A stretch of 64,000 nt of DNA from Drosophila miranda (taxonomy: Eukaryota; Arthropoda; Insecta; Diptera; Drosophilidae). Both the position numbers and the translations under genes were made by a program. Position 1 is the stretch's first letter. The number at the start of each line of letters is the position of its first letter. Location: the NCBI RefSeq assembly GCF_003369915.1, contig NW_022881614.1, forward strand, positions 21,616,336-21,680,335, in the 5' to 3' direction. The notes under the pieces were generated by a model. The model ran no database searches, was not told the DNA's origin, and was given only the letters and a program-made list of their open reading frames with translations. Below are positions 1 through 10,545 of this stretch, in pieces.

Positions 1-369
1 GACAGAAAATCAGTCTGAGCGTGACGTCGGGCGCTGCGTAGCCACTGCAAATTGATTTGTTCCTATTGGCTATAAAAATAATCTGATCTGATCCAGATTC
101 AGCAATCTGATAGATATGGTCATTATCTATGATTCTGCGTTTTTAGTTTTCTCGTATCCTCAATATTGTGGATGCAACAGATTTTCGTCCTTTGTGGGGG
201 AGGAAGGGGGTGGGGCGAAATTCTGAGATATACGTTTTATAGTGAGATCTAACAGAAGTGCGGATACCAAATTTGGTTACTCTAGCCTTAATAGTCTCTG
301 AGATTTGTGGACATCGACTTTTACCACAAATCTAATATACCCCAATACTCATTTTGAGTATCGGGTATA
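1..369 (+). repeat. DINE-1-like element copy D1, 3' part (short form)
   Basis: This is the 3' part of a Helentron-derived DINE-1/INE-1-like element; its 5' end lies outside the window. It ends with the family's terminal hairpin (ATACTCA / TGAGTAT arms around TTT) followed by CGGGTATA. It lacks the middle of the element, including the GTCC/GTCT core, because sequence jumps from the GTGGACATCGAC stretch straight to the 3' end. That deletion is shared with the copies at 3625-3953 and 29294-29621, so these three descend from one short form. Here '+' means that the ACGAGGGGGAACG end would come first. Confidence 0.8.
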
Positions 370-548
370 AAAAACTTTTAGGCCAAAAAGATTGATCTAC
401 TAGCAATTGAATGAGAGAAGAATTGGAAAAGATAACTGTTTGTGCGAATAAGGAGAAGCAAATTAAGTGATGCTTATCAGTTGTCAAAATTATTTACACA
501 CATTTTTAATGCTGCAGAAGTATTTACACAAAACTTTAAGCTAATTTT
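370..548. repeat. Spacer repeat S2, copy a
   Basis: About 180 bp of AT-rich sequence lies between two DINE-1 3' ends facing each other. It recurs at 3954-4131 in the same orientation and at 29115-29293 inverted. It has no convincing coding potential. Because it always sits between the 3' ends of a short and a long DINE-1 copy, it behaves as part of a composite unit rather than a chance flank. Confidence 0.75.
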
Positions 549-1654
549 TATCCCCGATACTCAAAATGAGTATTGGGGTATATTAGATTTGTGGTAAAAG
601 TGGATGTGTGTAACGTCCAGAAGGAATCGTTTCCGACCCCATAAACTATATATATTCTTGATCAGCATCAATAGCCGAGTCGATTGAGCCCTGTCTGTCT
701 GTCCGTCTGTCCGTCCGTTCGTCCGTCCGTCCGTCCGTCCCCTTCAGCGCCTAGTGCTCAAAGACTATAAGAGCTAGAGCAACGATGTTTTGGATCCAGA
801 CATCTGTGATATGTCACTGCTACAAAAATATTTCAAAACTTTGCCCCGCCCACTTCCGCCCCCACAAAGGACGAAAATCTGTGGCATCCACATTTTTAAA
901 GATACGATAAAACCAAAAACGCAGAATCGTAGAGGATGACTATATGTTCTAGAGTGTAAAATCTCAACCAGATCGTATAATTATTATAGCCAGAATCAAG
1001 AAAACAATTTCATTCTTTCTCGCTCTGTCTCTCTCTAACACACACACAGGTTTCATGGTCGGTTTTGCCAATTGCAAAATATGAGTTCAAGGATCTCAGA
1101 ACCTATAAGAGCCAGAGCAACCAAATTTGGTATCCACACTCCTGTGATATCGGACCTTGACCGTTTCGTGTCCAAATTTCGCCACACCCCCTTTCGCCCC
1201 CGCAAAGGACGAAAATCTGGGGCATCCACAAATCTCAGCGACTATTAAGGCTAGAGTAACCAAATTTGGTATCCGCACTCACTATAAAACGTATATCTCA
1301 GAATTTCGCTCCACCCCCTTCCGCCCCCACAAAAAACGAAAATCTGTTGCATCCACAATATTGCAGATTCGGGAAAACTAAAAACGCAGAATCATAGATA
1401 ACGACGATATCTATCAGACTGCTGAATCTGGATCAGATCAGATAATTTGTATAGCCAAAAGGAACAAATCAATTTTCAGTGGCTACGCAGCGCCCGAAGT
1501 CACGCTCAGACTGATTTTCTGTCTCTCTCGCACGCACTCTTTGTCGTTTCGTTTAATATTAGCGGCGTCTGCCGGAGGAGAGCCATACTGACTTAGTATC
1601 GGGTATAACTGTAGAGTTGCGGTGTCCGCAGCAACTCACAACGTTCCCCCTCGT
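549..1654 (-). repeat. DINE-1-like element copy D2, full length
   Basis: A complete copy on the minus strand runs from the 3' hairpin (near 549-580) to the 5' end at ACGTTCCCCCTCGT (to 1654). It contains the CCGT/CTGT tandem core near 690-740, the conserved TATATATTCTTGATCAGCATCAA segment (family hallmark, near 645-670), and near its 5' end the inverted pair GAGTTGC / GCAACTC. Sub-terminal TATACCCGATACT and AGTATCGGGTATA form an inverted repeat between the two ends, as described for DINE-1. It is near-identical to the copy at 4132-5237. Confidence 0.85.
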
Positions 1655-1847
1655 TTGTTCTTGGGCAGACAGAGCAGCTCAAAGACGACACAGCCCGAAT
1701 TTGAGCCATGCACCTGGTATGGTAATGGCAGGAGAGGAGGCCCCGGCCATGGGACTGGGCACGAGAATGGAGGTTATGCCAACAGAGGAGCCACCTGCAC
1801 CAGGGACTCTATTTCCCTTTTTTTTCTAATTAATTGCTTCTACGTGG
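1655..1847. repeat. Spacer repeat S1, copy a
   Basis: A GC-richer spacer of about 190 bp joins the 5' end of one DINE-1 to a 5'-truncated DINE-1. Further copies are at 3432-3624, 5238-5429 and, inverted and split by LINE-2, at 29622-29784 plus 35289-35327. The sequence is open over most of its length in more than one frame, and its composition differs from the AT-rich DINE-1 flanks. It may be a captured host fragment; the donor is not recognised. Confidence 0.7.
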
Positions 1848-2830
1848 CCACTGCAAATTGATTTCTTGCTTTTGGCTACAAAAAGGATCCGATCTGATCC
1901 AGATTCAGCAATCTGATAGATACAGTCATTATCTATGATTCTGCGTTTTTAGTTTTCTCGAATGTGCAATATTGTGGATGCAACAGATTTTCGTCCTTTG
2001 TGGGGGCGGAAGGGGGTGGGGCGAAATTCTGAGATATACGTTTTATAGTGAGATCTAACGGAGTGCGGATACCAAATTTGGTTACTCTAGCCTTAATAGT
2101 CTCTGAGATTTGTGGACATCGACTTTTACCACAAATATATATAGTCGCTGAGATTTGTGGATGCCCCAGATTTTCGTCCTTTGCGGGGGCGAAAGGGGGT
2201 GTGGCGAAATTTGGACACGAAACGGTCAAGGTCCGATATCACAGGAGTGTGGATACCAAATTTGGTTGCTCTGGCTCTTATAGGTTCTGAGATCCTTGAA
2301 CTCATATTTTGCAATTGGCAAAACCGACCATGAAACCTGTGTGTGTGTTAGAGAGAGACAGAGCGAGAAAGAATGAAATTGTTTTCTTGATTCTGGCTAT
2401 AATAATTATACGATCTGGTTGAGATTTCACACTCTAGAACATATAGTCATCCTCTACGATTCTGCGTTTTTGGTTTTATCGTATCTTTAAAAATGTGGAT
2501 GCCACAGATTTTCGTTCTTTGTGGGGGCGGAAGTGGGCGGGGCAAAGTTTTGAAATATTTTTGTAGCAGTGACATATCACAGATGTCTGGATCCAAAACA
2601 TCGTTGCTCTAGCTCTTATAGTCTTTGAGCACTAGGCGCTGAAGGGGACGGACGGACGGACGGACGAACGGACGGACAGACGGACAGACAGACAGGGCTC
2701 AATCGACTCGGCTATTGATGCTGATCAAGAATATATATACTTTATGGGGTCGGAAACGATTCCTTCTGGACGTTACACACATCCACTTTTACCACAAATC
2801 TAATATACCCCAATACTCATTTTGAGTATC
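1848..2830 (+). repeat. DINE-1-like element copy D3, 5' truncated
   Basis: This copy begins inside the element at GGCCACTGCAAATTG, directly after S1, and runs to the 3' hairpin. It keeps the full middle, including the GA-rich tract (near 2350-2372) and the GGAC tandem core (near 2645-2690). It contains a short local duplication near 2120-2160. Its 3' end abuts an oppositely oriented copy with no spacer. Confidence 0.8.
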
Positions 2831-3431
2831 TGTCTGTCCGTCCCCTTCAGCGCCTATTGCTCAAAGACTATAAGAGCTAGAGCAACGATGTTTTGGATCC
2901 AGACTTCTGTGATATGTCACTGCTACAAAAATATTTCAAAACTTCGCCACACCCCCTTCCGCCCCCTCAAAGGACGAAAATCTGGGGCATCCACAAATCT
3001 CAGAGACTATTAAGGCTAGAGTAACCAAATTTGGTATCCGCACTCCTGTTAGATCTCACTATAAAACTTATATCTCAGAATTTCGCCCCACCCCCTTCCG
3101 CCCCCACAAAGGACGAAAATCTGTTGCATCCACAATATTGCAGATTCGGGAAAACTAAAAACGCAGAATCATAGATAACGACGATATCTATCAGACTGCT
3201 GAATCTGGATCAGATCAGATAATTTGTATAGCCAAAAGGAACAAATCAATTTTCAGTGGCTACGCAGCGCCCGACGTCACGCTCAGACTGATTTTCTGTC
3301 TCTCTCGCACGCACTCTTTGTCGTTTCGTTTAATATTAGCGGCGTCTGCCGGAGGAGAGCCATACTGACTTAGTATCGGGTATAACTGGAGAGTTGCGGT
3401 GTCCGCAGAAAATCACAACGTTCCCCCTCGT
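2831..3431 (-). repeat. DINE-1-like element copy D4, 3' truncated
   Basis: A minus-strand copy begins abruptly in the GTCT/GTCC core (TGTCTGTCCG at 2831) without its 3' end, and runs to the 5' terminus at 3431. An internal deletion joins the segment near 2945 (CTTCGCCACACC) to the later part, so the GA-rich tract is missing. The butt joint with D3 at 2830/2831 shows a rearrangement inside the array. Confidence 0.75.
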
Positions 3432-3624
3432 TTGTTCTTGGGCAGACAGAGCAGCTCAAAGACGACACAGCCCGAATTTGAGCCATGCACCTGGTATGGT
3501 ATTGGCAGGAGAGGAGGCCCCGGCCATGGGACTGGGCACGAGAATGGAGGTTATGCCAACAGAGGAGCCACCTGCACCAGGGACTCTATTTCCCTTTTTT
3601 TTCTAATTAATTGCTTCTACGTGG
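3432..3624. repeat. Spacer repeat S1, copy b
   Basis: This is the second copy of the S1 spacer, flanked by a DINE-1 5' end on the left and a short DINE-1 on the right, exactly as copy a. It differs from copy a by a few substitutions only. Confidence 0.7.
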
Positions 3625-3953
3625 CCACTGCAAATTGATTTCTTGCTTTTGGCTACAAAAAGGATCCGATCTGATCCAGATTCAGCAATCTGATAGATAC
3701 AGTCATTATCTATGATTCTGCGTTTTTAGTTTTCTCGAATGTGCAATATTGTGGATGCAACAGATTTTCGTCCTTTGTGGGGGCGGAAGGGGGTGGGGCG
3801 AAATTCTGAGATATACGTTTTATAGTGAGATCTAACAGAAGTGCGGATACCAAATTTGGTTACTCTAGCCTTAATAGTCTCTGAGATTTGTGGACATCGA
3901 CTTTTACCACAAATCTAATATACCCCAATACTCATTTTGAGTATCGGGTATAA
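3625..3953 (+). repeat. DINE-1-like element copy D5, short form
   Basis: A short copy with the same internal deletion as D1 (the GTGGACATCGAC junction near 3890-3903) and lacking the 5' end and the GTCC core. It ends with the standard 3' hairpin and CGGGTATA. Confidence 0.8.
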
Positions 3954-4131
3954 AAAACTTTTAGGCCAAAAAGATTGATCTACTAGCAATTGAATGAGAG
4001 AAGAATTGGAAAAGATAACTGTTTGTGCGAATAAGGAGAAGCAAATTAAGTGATGCTTATCAGTTGTCAAAATTATTTACACACATTTTTAATGCTGCAG
4101 AAGTATTTACACAAAACTTTAAGCTAATTTT
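3954..4131. repeat. Spacer repeat S2, copy b
   Basis: This spacer is nearly identical to 370-548 and again lies between the 3' ends of a short and a long DINE-1. The distance between the two copies is about 3583 bp, the same offset as for the surrounding repeats. Confidence 0.75.
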
Positions 4132-5237
4132 TATACCCGATACTAAAAATGAGTATTGGGGTATATTAGATTTGTGGTAAAAGTGGATGTGTGTAACGTC
4201 CAGAAGGAATCGTTTCCGACCCCATAAAGTATATATATTCTTGATCAGCATCAATAGCCGAGTCGATTGAGCCCTGTCTGTCTGTCCGTCTGTCCGTCCG
4301 TTCGTCCGTCCGTCCGTCCGTCCCCTTCAGCGCCTAGTGCTCAAAGACTATAAGAGCTAGAGCAACGATGTTTTGGATCCAGACATCTGTGATATGTCAC
4401 TGCTACAAAAATATTTCAAAACTTTGCCCCGCCCACTTCCGCCCCCACAAAGGACGAAAATCTGTGGCATCCACATTTTTAAAGATACGATAAAACCAAA
4501 AACGCAGAATCGTAGAGGATGACTATATGTTCTAGAGTGTAAAATCTCAACCAGATCGTATAATTATTATAGCCAGAATCAAGAAAACAATTTCATTCTT
4601 TCTCGCTCTGTCTCTCTCTAACACACACACAGGTTTCATGGTCGGTTTTGCCAATTGCAAAATATGAGTTCAAGGATCTCAGAACCCATAAGAGCTAGAG
4701 CAACCAAATTTGGTATCCACACTCCTGTGATATCGGACCTTGACCGTTTCGTGTCCAAATTTCGCCACACCCCCTTTCGCCCCCGCAAAGGACGAAAATC
4801 TGGGGCATCCACAAATCTCAGCGACTATTAAGGCTAGAGTAACCAAATTTGGTATCCGCACTCACTATAAAACGTATATCTCAGAATTTCGCTCCACCCC
4901 CTTCCGCCCCCACAAAAAACGAAAATCTGTTGCATCCACAATATTGCAGATTCGGGAAAACTAAAAACGCAGAATCATAGATAACGACGATATCTATCAG
5001 ACTGCTGAATCTGGATCAGATCAGATAATTTGTATAGCCAAAAGGAACAAATCAATTTTGAGTGGCTACGCAGCGCCCGAAGTCACGCTCAGACTGATTT
5101 TCTGTCTCTCTCGCACGCACTCTTTGTCGTTTCGTTTAATATTAGCGGCGTCTGCCGGAGGAGAGCCATACTGACTTAGTATCGGGTATAACTGTAGAGT
5201 TGCGGTGTCCGCAGCAACTCACAACGTTCCCCCTCGT
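4132..5237 (-). repeat. DINE-1-like element copy D6, full length
   Basis: A full-length minus-strand copy, almost the same as D2 including private variants (for example the AAAAAACGAAAATC stretch near 4915 and the shortened CACTCACTATAAAACG joint). It is therefore a recent duplicate of D2 rather than an independent insertion. Confidence 0.85.
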
Positions 5238-5429
5238 TTGTTCTTGGGCAGACAGAGCAGCTCAAAGACGACACAGCCCGACTTTGAGCCATGCACCTGG
5301 TATGGTAATGGCAGGAGAGGAGGCCCCGGCCATGGGACTGGGCACGAGAATGGAGGTTATGCCAACATAGGAGCCACCTGCACCAGGGACTCTATTTCCC
5401 TTTTTTTCTAATTAATTGCTTCTACGTGG
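5238..5429. repeat. Spacer repeat S1, copy c, at the edge of unique DNA
   Basis: The third S1 copy ends at CTTCTACGTGG, where the other copies pass into DINE-1 sequence but this one passes into unique DNA (GTGTGCGCATCG). The right border of the repeat array therefore coincides with the S1/DINE-1 junction. Confidence 0.7.
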
Positions 5430-8400
5430 GTGTGCGCATCGCGAAAGTCAACAATGGCCTCTGCACGGAGCTCGTTCGGCCTTGTGCCGCATGCCCATGC
5501 CGCATGCCACTGGCGAATGCCTGCGGCATTGTCAGGCCTCCCGCTGGCAGTGCGCTGACACTAACATATGGGAAATAAAAAACGAACGTGCAAGGAAAGA
5601 CGGACAGACTCATCAATGCTTTCGATTGAAAACTTTTGCACGGCCCATGTGGCCGGGTAGGTTTTCCTCTCCATTTGTTTGCTCCCCCGCAATAACGGGG
5701 ACGGGGGTGGTGGAAAAATGGAGAATTGGAAATGCGAGTGGGGCAAACAATAAGCCGTTACAATGGGCTTCTTTCTATCTCCCTCCTATCCGTGTACCTC
5801 TCGATTTGGGGGCAGATGTTCGCCACAGTTTGCACAGCTGCCTTCTCCCCAATATCTATGCTAAATTTAGGCAATGTGCCCCGATATGGGGCAAGTAAAT
5901 TCGGGTTTTCAATTATGAATCTGTTCTCATGTGGCACCCTTTATTGTTGGGCCACGTTTTCGTTCTTTCTCCGGAATATTCAGTGAATAGTTTGCTGCTT
6001 AATCAATATGAACTTTTTCCAATTCCAATTCCAAACAACATTGAAGGAGTTTCCAGTGCATATTAATGTTGAAATGGGCGTGTCGCCACCTCCTGGGTGA
6101 TGATGAGAAAGAGTTGCTGCCAGCACGCGATATTCTTGCCAGCACGCGTCCATTTATCATTCGTTGACACTTGCGGATGGCAAGGCGATATCAACCAGAA
6201 AGAAGTCTATCCTCTTACAATACGGCCACTCCCTCGCAGGGGGCGGAGGCGGAGGCGCACTGTCAAAACAGGGACCATCTTTTTCAGTTCTTTTTGCCAT
6301 CGAAACCGCAAACAAGCGAATTAGCTGGTTTCCCAAGGTACCTGCCGTTGACAGGCGCCGGGACTGCGACAGGAAGAGGAACTGGAGCTGCCATTGGAGT
6401 TGCAGTTGGGACTGTCAAAAGCAAAGCAAAAGTGGAACCCCATCCAATGGGCCGTCAAGGCGGGGTGGCGGCATCTTCAAAAATGCAAGTTGGCGGCAAT
6501 TGAAAACTCATTGACAGTTGACAATGGAAAAAAATAATAGAAAAACGAAAACGCCAGCAACTGGTGGGAGGACCGAGGAGCCAAAACTCAATTGCAGTTA
6601 CATTTCAATGCAAATACCCTGTACTCGGGCGAGTGCCAGGATATACTACAGCTAGAGCTCCCTTTGAGGAACTCAATGTTAGATTGTTGGCCTAAAGGGT
6701 ATCTGTGCAGCGTTCCTGTAAGGTGTGGCCCTCTCTTCGAGCCCTCTTCTAGCCTAGGTTGTTGCCTCTCTTATCCATAACTTTCTTTTCCGGCTTGTCG
6801 TTGACAGGCAGCGTTTGTTCGGTTAGTGGTTGGCCCTGCTGCTGCTGTTTCTGTTGTTGTTATTCATTCAGAGTTGTACTGGCATGCTGAGACGTTTTCT
6901 ATTTGAAATTGTCAGCGGCAATTGATATGCATTGCTGCAGCTGAATGTCTCTTTGTTTTGTCTGCCGATTGCGGTTGGTTGCTGCTTCAGGAAATTGATT
7001 TCCACAATCATGGAGCGTTGCAGCACAGCCCCTGCACAGCCCGTGCATTGAACTGCTTGTATTGGCACCGCAAATGAAGCTAGCAATTAAAACTTCAACG
7101 ATCAACAGCATGGTGGCAATCTATGGGCGGGATGCGGCGGAAGCTACCAATAAATTGCTGCACACTTGAACGCGCGCGCCTGCAAGTATGCAACGGAAAA
7201 TGCATTTAATTTTCGGCGAGCTTTGAGATGGAATTCTTCCTTGTGATTTGATATGTAATGCAAGTACTCAATGAAGAAATTCCAAGAGCAGCGCATTAGT
7301 AGACAAGAAGCTTCAGCTGCTGGCAGAACCCAGCCGGACGGTCAGACGGAGCGGACACGGGCGGACACGATCGGACAGGGGTAGGTAGCGACGCCTGCCA
7401 ATTGCTTTTCAACATATTTGATGCGACGACGACTTTCGACATTTTGCAACTTGGCCACGTACAGAAGTCGAAAAAAGGAAGATGGGAAAAAACAAGCTGG
7501 AAACGGCAAAGACGGGCAATGGCGACTAGAAGATGCCCTCTGCCTGAGGACTGAGTCGAAAAGGTATATTTGGGAGTTGCCAAACCATTTACAGTCCCCC
7601 ACAAGCAGCTCCCTACCCAACTTTGAAGCGAATACACTTGCCATGTACGGGGTGTCAGAAAACCCCTAAAAGCAAAGTACAAAACCAACAACCAAATACT
7701 AACAGCCACTGCAGAAGCAAGAACAACAGCTGCGACTCTGGTTAAGCATACAAACTGTATATAACGTATTCGCCCTGTGTCTGCGTGGCTGGGAGGGAGT
7801 GCGTTGGAGAGGCGAAGTGAAGCATACGCCATGTTGACCCAATAACAAACATAAAATGTAATCGCAGCTAATAAGAAAACTAAGCAGATCCTGGCTGGTC
7901 ACGATTTACGCTCGTTTCGCATTCGATTTGCGATGCGCCATTGGCAGAGCCACACGACACAGTGGAATCACTGCGGAGCCTTGGCCCAGGGTCTATGCTA
8001 ACCTCTAGAGGGCAGCTTGAAGGCAATTTCAAACCACTGTGCTGGCTCCTGGCCCTGCTCCGCCATGTCAATGGACATTTAATGGCGTTCCCCATTATGC
8101 GCCGCATCAAATGTGCCAAATACGCTTCGCTGGCAATAAATGCTGCATGGCGAGGTTTCTCTTCGATGCAAGTCAACCCTCCCCCGTCTCCGACTCGTTG
8201 GGGGCCCTCAGCTGGTCGTAGCCGTGGTCGTGGTCGCCGATTGTAATGGCATAACCTTTGAATAAAATTAGCATTATCAGAGCTCCATTTGGCGGCCATT
8301 CCGCTTCGTTTCTTTTCAGGTGTCTGTGTATCGGTGCGCCGGGGGATCAATAAATATGCTCAATGACTTTTTGAGCGCCACATGATGCCTCCTGGCCATT

Positions 8401-8474
8401 AACATAACAGCTAAGGCCGTTAGCGGGCACATGAAGGTCAATGGGAACTAGTCGCTCGGTATATTCTATACAAA
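5430..8474. other. Unique DNA, no recognised gene
   Basis: This looks like ordinary Drosophila intergenic or intronic DNA: AT-rich with scattered CTG/TTG-rich patches (near 6838-6865). Open frames here (such as 5416-5898, 7296-7832 minus and 7880-8350 minus) lack a credible start, domain or splice pattern. I see no gene. Confidence 0.5.
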
Positions 8475-9104
8475 ACGAGGGGAACGTTGTGAGTTGCTGC
8501 GGACACCGCAACTCTACGGTTATACCCGATACTAAGTCAGTATGGCTCTCCTCCGGCAGACGCCGCTAATATTAAACGACACGACAAAGAGTGCGTGCGA
8601 GAGAGACAGAAAATCAGTCTGAGCGTGACGTCGGGCGCTGCGTAGCCACTGCAAATTGATTTGTTCCTATTGGCTATAAAAATAATCTGATCTGATCCAG
8701 ATTCAGCAATCTGATAGATATGGTCATTATCTATGATTCTGCGTTTTTAGTTTTTTCGAATGTGCAATATTGTGGATGCAACAGATTTTCGTTCTTTGTG
8801 TGGGCGGAAGGGGGTGGGGCAAAGTTTTGAAATATTTTTGTAGCACTGACATATCACAGATCTCTGGATCCAAAACATCGTTGCTCTAGCTCTTATAATC
8901 TTTGAGCACTAGGCGCTGAAGGGGACGGACAGACGGACAGACGGGCGGACGGACAGACAGACAGGGCTCAATCGACTCGGCTATTGATGCTTATCCAGAA
9001 TATATATACTTTATGGGGTCGGAAACGATTCCTTCTGGACGTTACACACATCCACTTTTACCACAAATCTAATATACCCCAATACTCATTTTGAGTATCG
9101 GGTA
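8475..9104 (+). repeat. DINE-1-like element copy D7, internally deleted
   Basis: This insertion in unique DNA starts at ACGAGGGGAACG (one G fewer than most) and ends at the 3' hairpin followed by CGGGTA. The middle, including the GA-rich CTGTGTGTTAGAGAGAG tract, is missing: sequence passes from the 5' third (near 8815) directly to AAAGTTTTGAAATA. The core and the TATACTTTATGGGGTCGG segment are present. Confidence 0.85.
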
Positions 9105-9512
9105 AATTAAGAACAACCCAACTATAGAATCCCTAGCACTCTGGGCACACTTTTCAACTCTTTTCGAAGCCCCTAAAGCTTGGAATCTCGGGGTACACAC
9201 ACACTTGCCGCCATCAATTACCAATTTCCATGCAAACTCATGTACCCCGAAAAACTAATTGGTGGAAAATTAAGTTTTTGCACAGAAATGTTGCGCAAAT
9301 TGAAATGCAATCGAGGCAAAGCGGATTACTGAACTTTTATGATTGAATTCTGCTGCTGGTTGGCCGGTACCCAGCCCCCCAGCCACAAACCGATTCCGGC
9401 TCTGGCAAAAAGCGAATCGAGAACTTAATTCGGAGCGCAGCCTAGTGTGCCCGTGTATGTGCCTGAGCACCATATGCGATTGGCAGAGCTTATGTCTGTG
9501 CTTGCCAAAAAA
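9105..9512. other. Unique DNA between two DINE-1 insertions
   Basis: About 400 bp of unique sequence with no supported gene or site. It separates two DINE-1 copies in the same orientation. Confidence 0.5.
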
Positions 9513-10545
9513 ACGAGGGGGAACGTTGTGAGTTGCTGCGGAGACCGCAACTCTACAGTTATACCCGATACTAAGTCAGTATGCCTCTCCTCCGGCAGAC
9601 GCCGCTAATATTAAACGACACGACAAAGAGTGCGTGCGAGAGAGACAGAAAATCAGTCTGAGCGTGACGTCGCGCGCTGCGTAGCCAGTGCAAATTGATT
9701 TGTTCCTTTTGGCTATACAAATTATATGATCTAATCCAGATTCAGCAATCGGATAGATATGGTCGTTATCTATGATTCTGCGTTTTTAGTTTTCTCGAAT
9801 CTGCAATATTGTGGATGCACGTCCTTTGTGTGGTCGGAAGGGGGTGGGGCGAAATTATTAGATATACGTTTTATAGTGAGATCTAACAGGAGTGCGGATA
9901 CTAAATTTGGTTACTCTTGCGTTAATAGTCTCTGAGATTTGTGGAGGCCCCAGATTTTCGTCCTTTGCGGAGGCGGAAGGGGGAGTGGGGAAATTTTGAC
10001 ACGTAACGGTCAAGGTCCGATATCACAGGAGTGTGGATACCAAATTTGGTTGCTCTAGCTCTTATGGGTTCTGAGATCCTTGAACTCATATTTTGCAATT
10101 GGCAAAACCGACCATGAAACCTGTGTGTTAGAGAGAGACAGAGCGAGAAAGAATGAAATTGTTTTCTTGATTCTGGCTATCATAATTATACGATCTGGTT
10201 CAGATTTTGCACTCTAGAACACATTCATCCTCTACGATTCTGCGTTTTTGGTTTTCTCGTATCTTTAAAATTGTGGATGCCACAGTGACATATCACGGAA
10301 GTCTGGATCCAAAACAACGTTGCTCTAGCTCTTATAGTCTTTGAGCATTAGGCGCTGAAGGGGACGGACAGACGGACAGACGGACGGACGGACAGACAGA
10401 CAGGGCTCAATCGACTCGGCTATTGATGCTGATCAAGAATATCTATACTTTATGGGGTCGGAAACGATTCCTTCTGGACGTTACACACATCCACTTTTAA
10501 CACAAATCTAATATACCCCAATACTCATTTTGAGTATCGGGTATA
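9513..10545 (+). repeat. DINE-1-like element copy D8
   Basis: A near full-length copy starts after an A run (AAAAAAACGAGGGG) and ends at CGGGTATA. It carries both GA-rich tracts (near 9636 and 10130) and a short core. A deletion between the CCACAG box (near 10284) and GTGACATATCAC removes the AAAATCTTCGTCC-type segment. It is more diverged than the copies in the left array, which suggests an older insertion. Confidence 0.85.

Noticed and set aside
690..740. GTCC/GTCT tandem tracts as independent microsatellites or a CRISPR-like array
   Set aside because: They occur at the same place in each DINE-1 copy and are its known tandem core; no direct repeats with unique spacers exist.
1096..1278. 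Recurrent 60-80 codon frames with RIPNLVTLALIV or TVSCPNFATPP in every DINE-1 copy
   Set aside because: They recur because the repeat recurs; DINE-1 elements are non-coding and the frames are interrupted differently in different copies.
5416..5898. 160-codon open frame on the plus strand
   Set aside because: It begins with a TTG and crosses the border between repeat S1 and unique DNA; the translation shows no conserved pattern.
7296..7832. 178-codon open frame on the minus strand, with overlapping frames nearby
   Set aside because: Low-complexity composition, no recognisable domain, and similar-length open frames on both strands in the same place.
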